Assembly: GCA_030617085.1 (NCBI GenBank)
Contig: JAUWWB010000010.1
Location: 1 to 12,913, forward strand
Length of the DNA stretch: 12,913 bases
Source of the DNA: Candidatus Omnitrophota bacterium
GTDB lineage: Bacteria > Omnitrophota > Gorgyraeia > Tantalellales > Tantalellaceae
Direction of reading: 5' to 3'
Under the pieces are notes generated by a model, which worked only from the letters and a program-made list of their open reading frames with translations, searched no databases and was not told the DNA's origin. Position numbers and translations under genes: made by a program. This document shows positions 12,526 to 12,913 of this stretch, in pieces (position 1 is the stretch's first letter; each line of letters begins with the position of its first letter).

Positions 12526-12580
12526 TTCGGAGTTCGGAGCGGTTGCCTTTCTCCGAATAGGCGGGACATTCCTGTCCCGC
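12518..12580. repeat. Composite element: TTCGGAG array plus 27-bp hairpin
   Basis: The array at 12518-12539 (GTTCG, TAG, two TTCGGAG) supplies the lptC stop. The 27-bp hairpin at 12554-12580 has arms GCGGGACA and TGTCCCGC around TTCC, the compensating variant of the stem at 6258-6284. It fills most of the 95-bp gap to lptB. Confidence 0.9.
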
Positions 12581-12620
12581 AAATATGTGCGGTGGTCTAA
12601 AGGCGTAGAAAGGCAAAGGC

Positions 12621-12913
12621 ATGCATCTACTAGAAACCAGAGAACTGGTGAAGCAGTATGGCGGGAGGAGCGTCGTCAATGGGGTCAGCATTAACGTGAG
12701 GCGCGGGGAGGTCGTGGGGCTTTTGGGGCCGAACGGCGCCGGTAAGACGACGACGTTTTACATGGTCACCGGCATCATTAAGCCGGACAGGGGGCATGTT
12801 ATTTTCGACAGGAAAGACATAACAAAGCTGTCCATACACCAGAGGGCCCGTTCGGGGATAGGTTATCTTTCCCAGGAGCCGTCTATTTTCCGGAAGCTCA
12901 CCGTCGAGGAGAA
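12621..12913 (+). CDS. lptB: LPS export ABC transporter ATPase LptB, 3'-truncated by window edge
   Basis: 97 codons are visible from ATG 12621 and the frame is open at the right edge; a full protein would be about 240 residues. It is the ATPase that powers LPS extraction by LptFG at the cytoplasmic face of the inner membrane. Walker A is GPNGAGKTTTFYMVTGIIKP (36-55). RKDITKLSIHQRARSGIGYL, the Q-loop Gln85 and SQEPSIFRKLTVEE form the LptB-specific stretch between Walker A and the signature motif. The order lptC-lptB is standard in LPS export loci. The ribosome site is weak (AAAGGCAAAGG). Confidence 0.95.
   Translation, partial: MHLLETRELVKQYGGRSVVNGVSINVRRGEVVGLLGPNGAGKTTTFYMVTGIIKPDRGHVIFDRKDITKLSIHQRARSGIGYLSQEPSIFRKLTVEE

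Overview
The window is a moderately GC-rich bacterial segment with every gene on the + strand. It carries the inner-core and lipid A supply and export genes of a diderm (LPS-making) bacterium. Gene content, the Cys-type (metal-dependent) KdsA, an LptC-LptA-like fusion and gene gaps full of short palindromic repeats suggest an environmental, probably uncultivated lineage such as Omnitrophota or a relative of the Desulfobacterota/Nitrospirota. That placement is inference and is weak; nothing in the window is a phylogenetic marker.

Layout. (1) 2-2876: three tandem family-9 (heptosyltransferase-like) glycosyltransferases, the first cut by the left edge. (2) 2913-3308: a sigma70-like promoter and a thioredoxin gene. 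(3) 3371-7911: the heptose-7-phosphate kinase RfaE1/HldA and then all four Kdo enzymes in the order kdsB, kdsA, kdsD, kdsC. KdsD makes arabinose-5-P, KdsA makes Kdo-8-P, KdsC dephosphorylates it and KdsB activates Kdo as CMP-Kdo. (4) 7914-10365: a complete preQ1 block queD, queC, queE, queF (folE is not here), placed inside the LPS cluster. (5) 10583-12913: an LpxL-type lipid A acyltransferase, an LptC-LptA-like fusion and the start of lptB (cut by the right edge), that is, the last acylation step and the inner-membrane/periplasmic export bridge.

The genes themselves are ordinary; the unusual content is in the gaps and in two coding insertions. Most gaps longer than about 50 bp hold short palindromic or tandem repeats of several families. 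These include GGGCAGGC dyads, arrays of the 7-mer TTCGGAG, a 27-bp hairpin in four copies with compensating stem changes, a hairpin family with a conserved six-base loop in three copies, the TGTCATCCTGAGCGAAG family, and AT-rich GTAATT arrays. A 43-bp palindromic element occurs in the same reading frame inside queC and lptC, adding the same 14 residues to two unrelated proteins, much as Rickettsia palindromic elements do. At the kdsA-kdsD junction a 26-bp duplication flanks the repeat and shows that the two genes once overlapped by ATGA before the repeat split them. No gene-free stretch exceeds 300 bases. No tRNA, rRNA, CRISPR array or transposase gene was seen.
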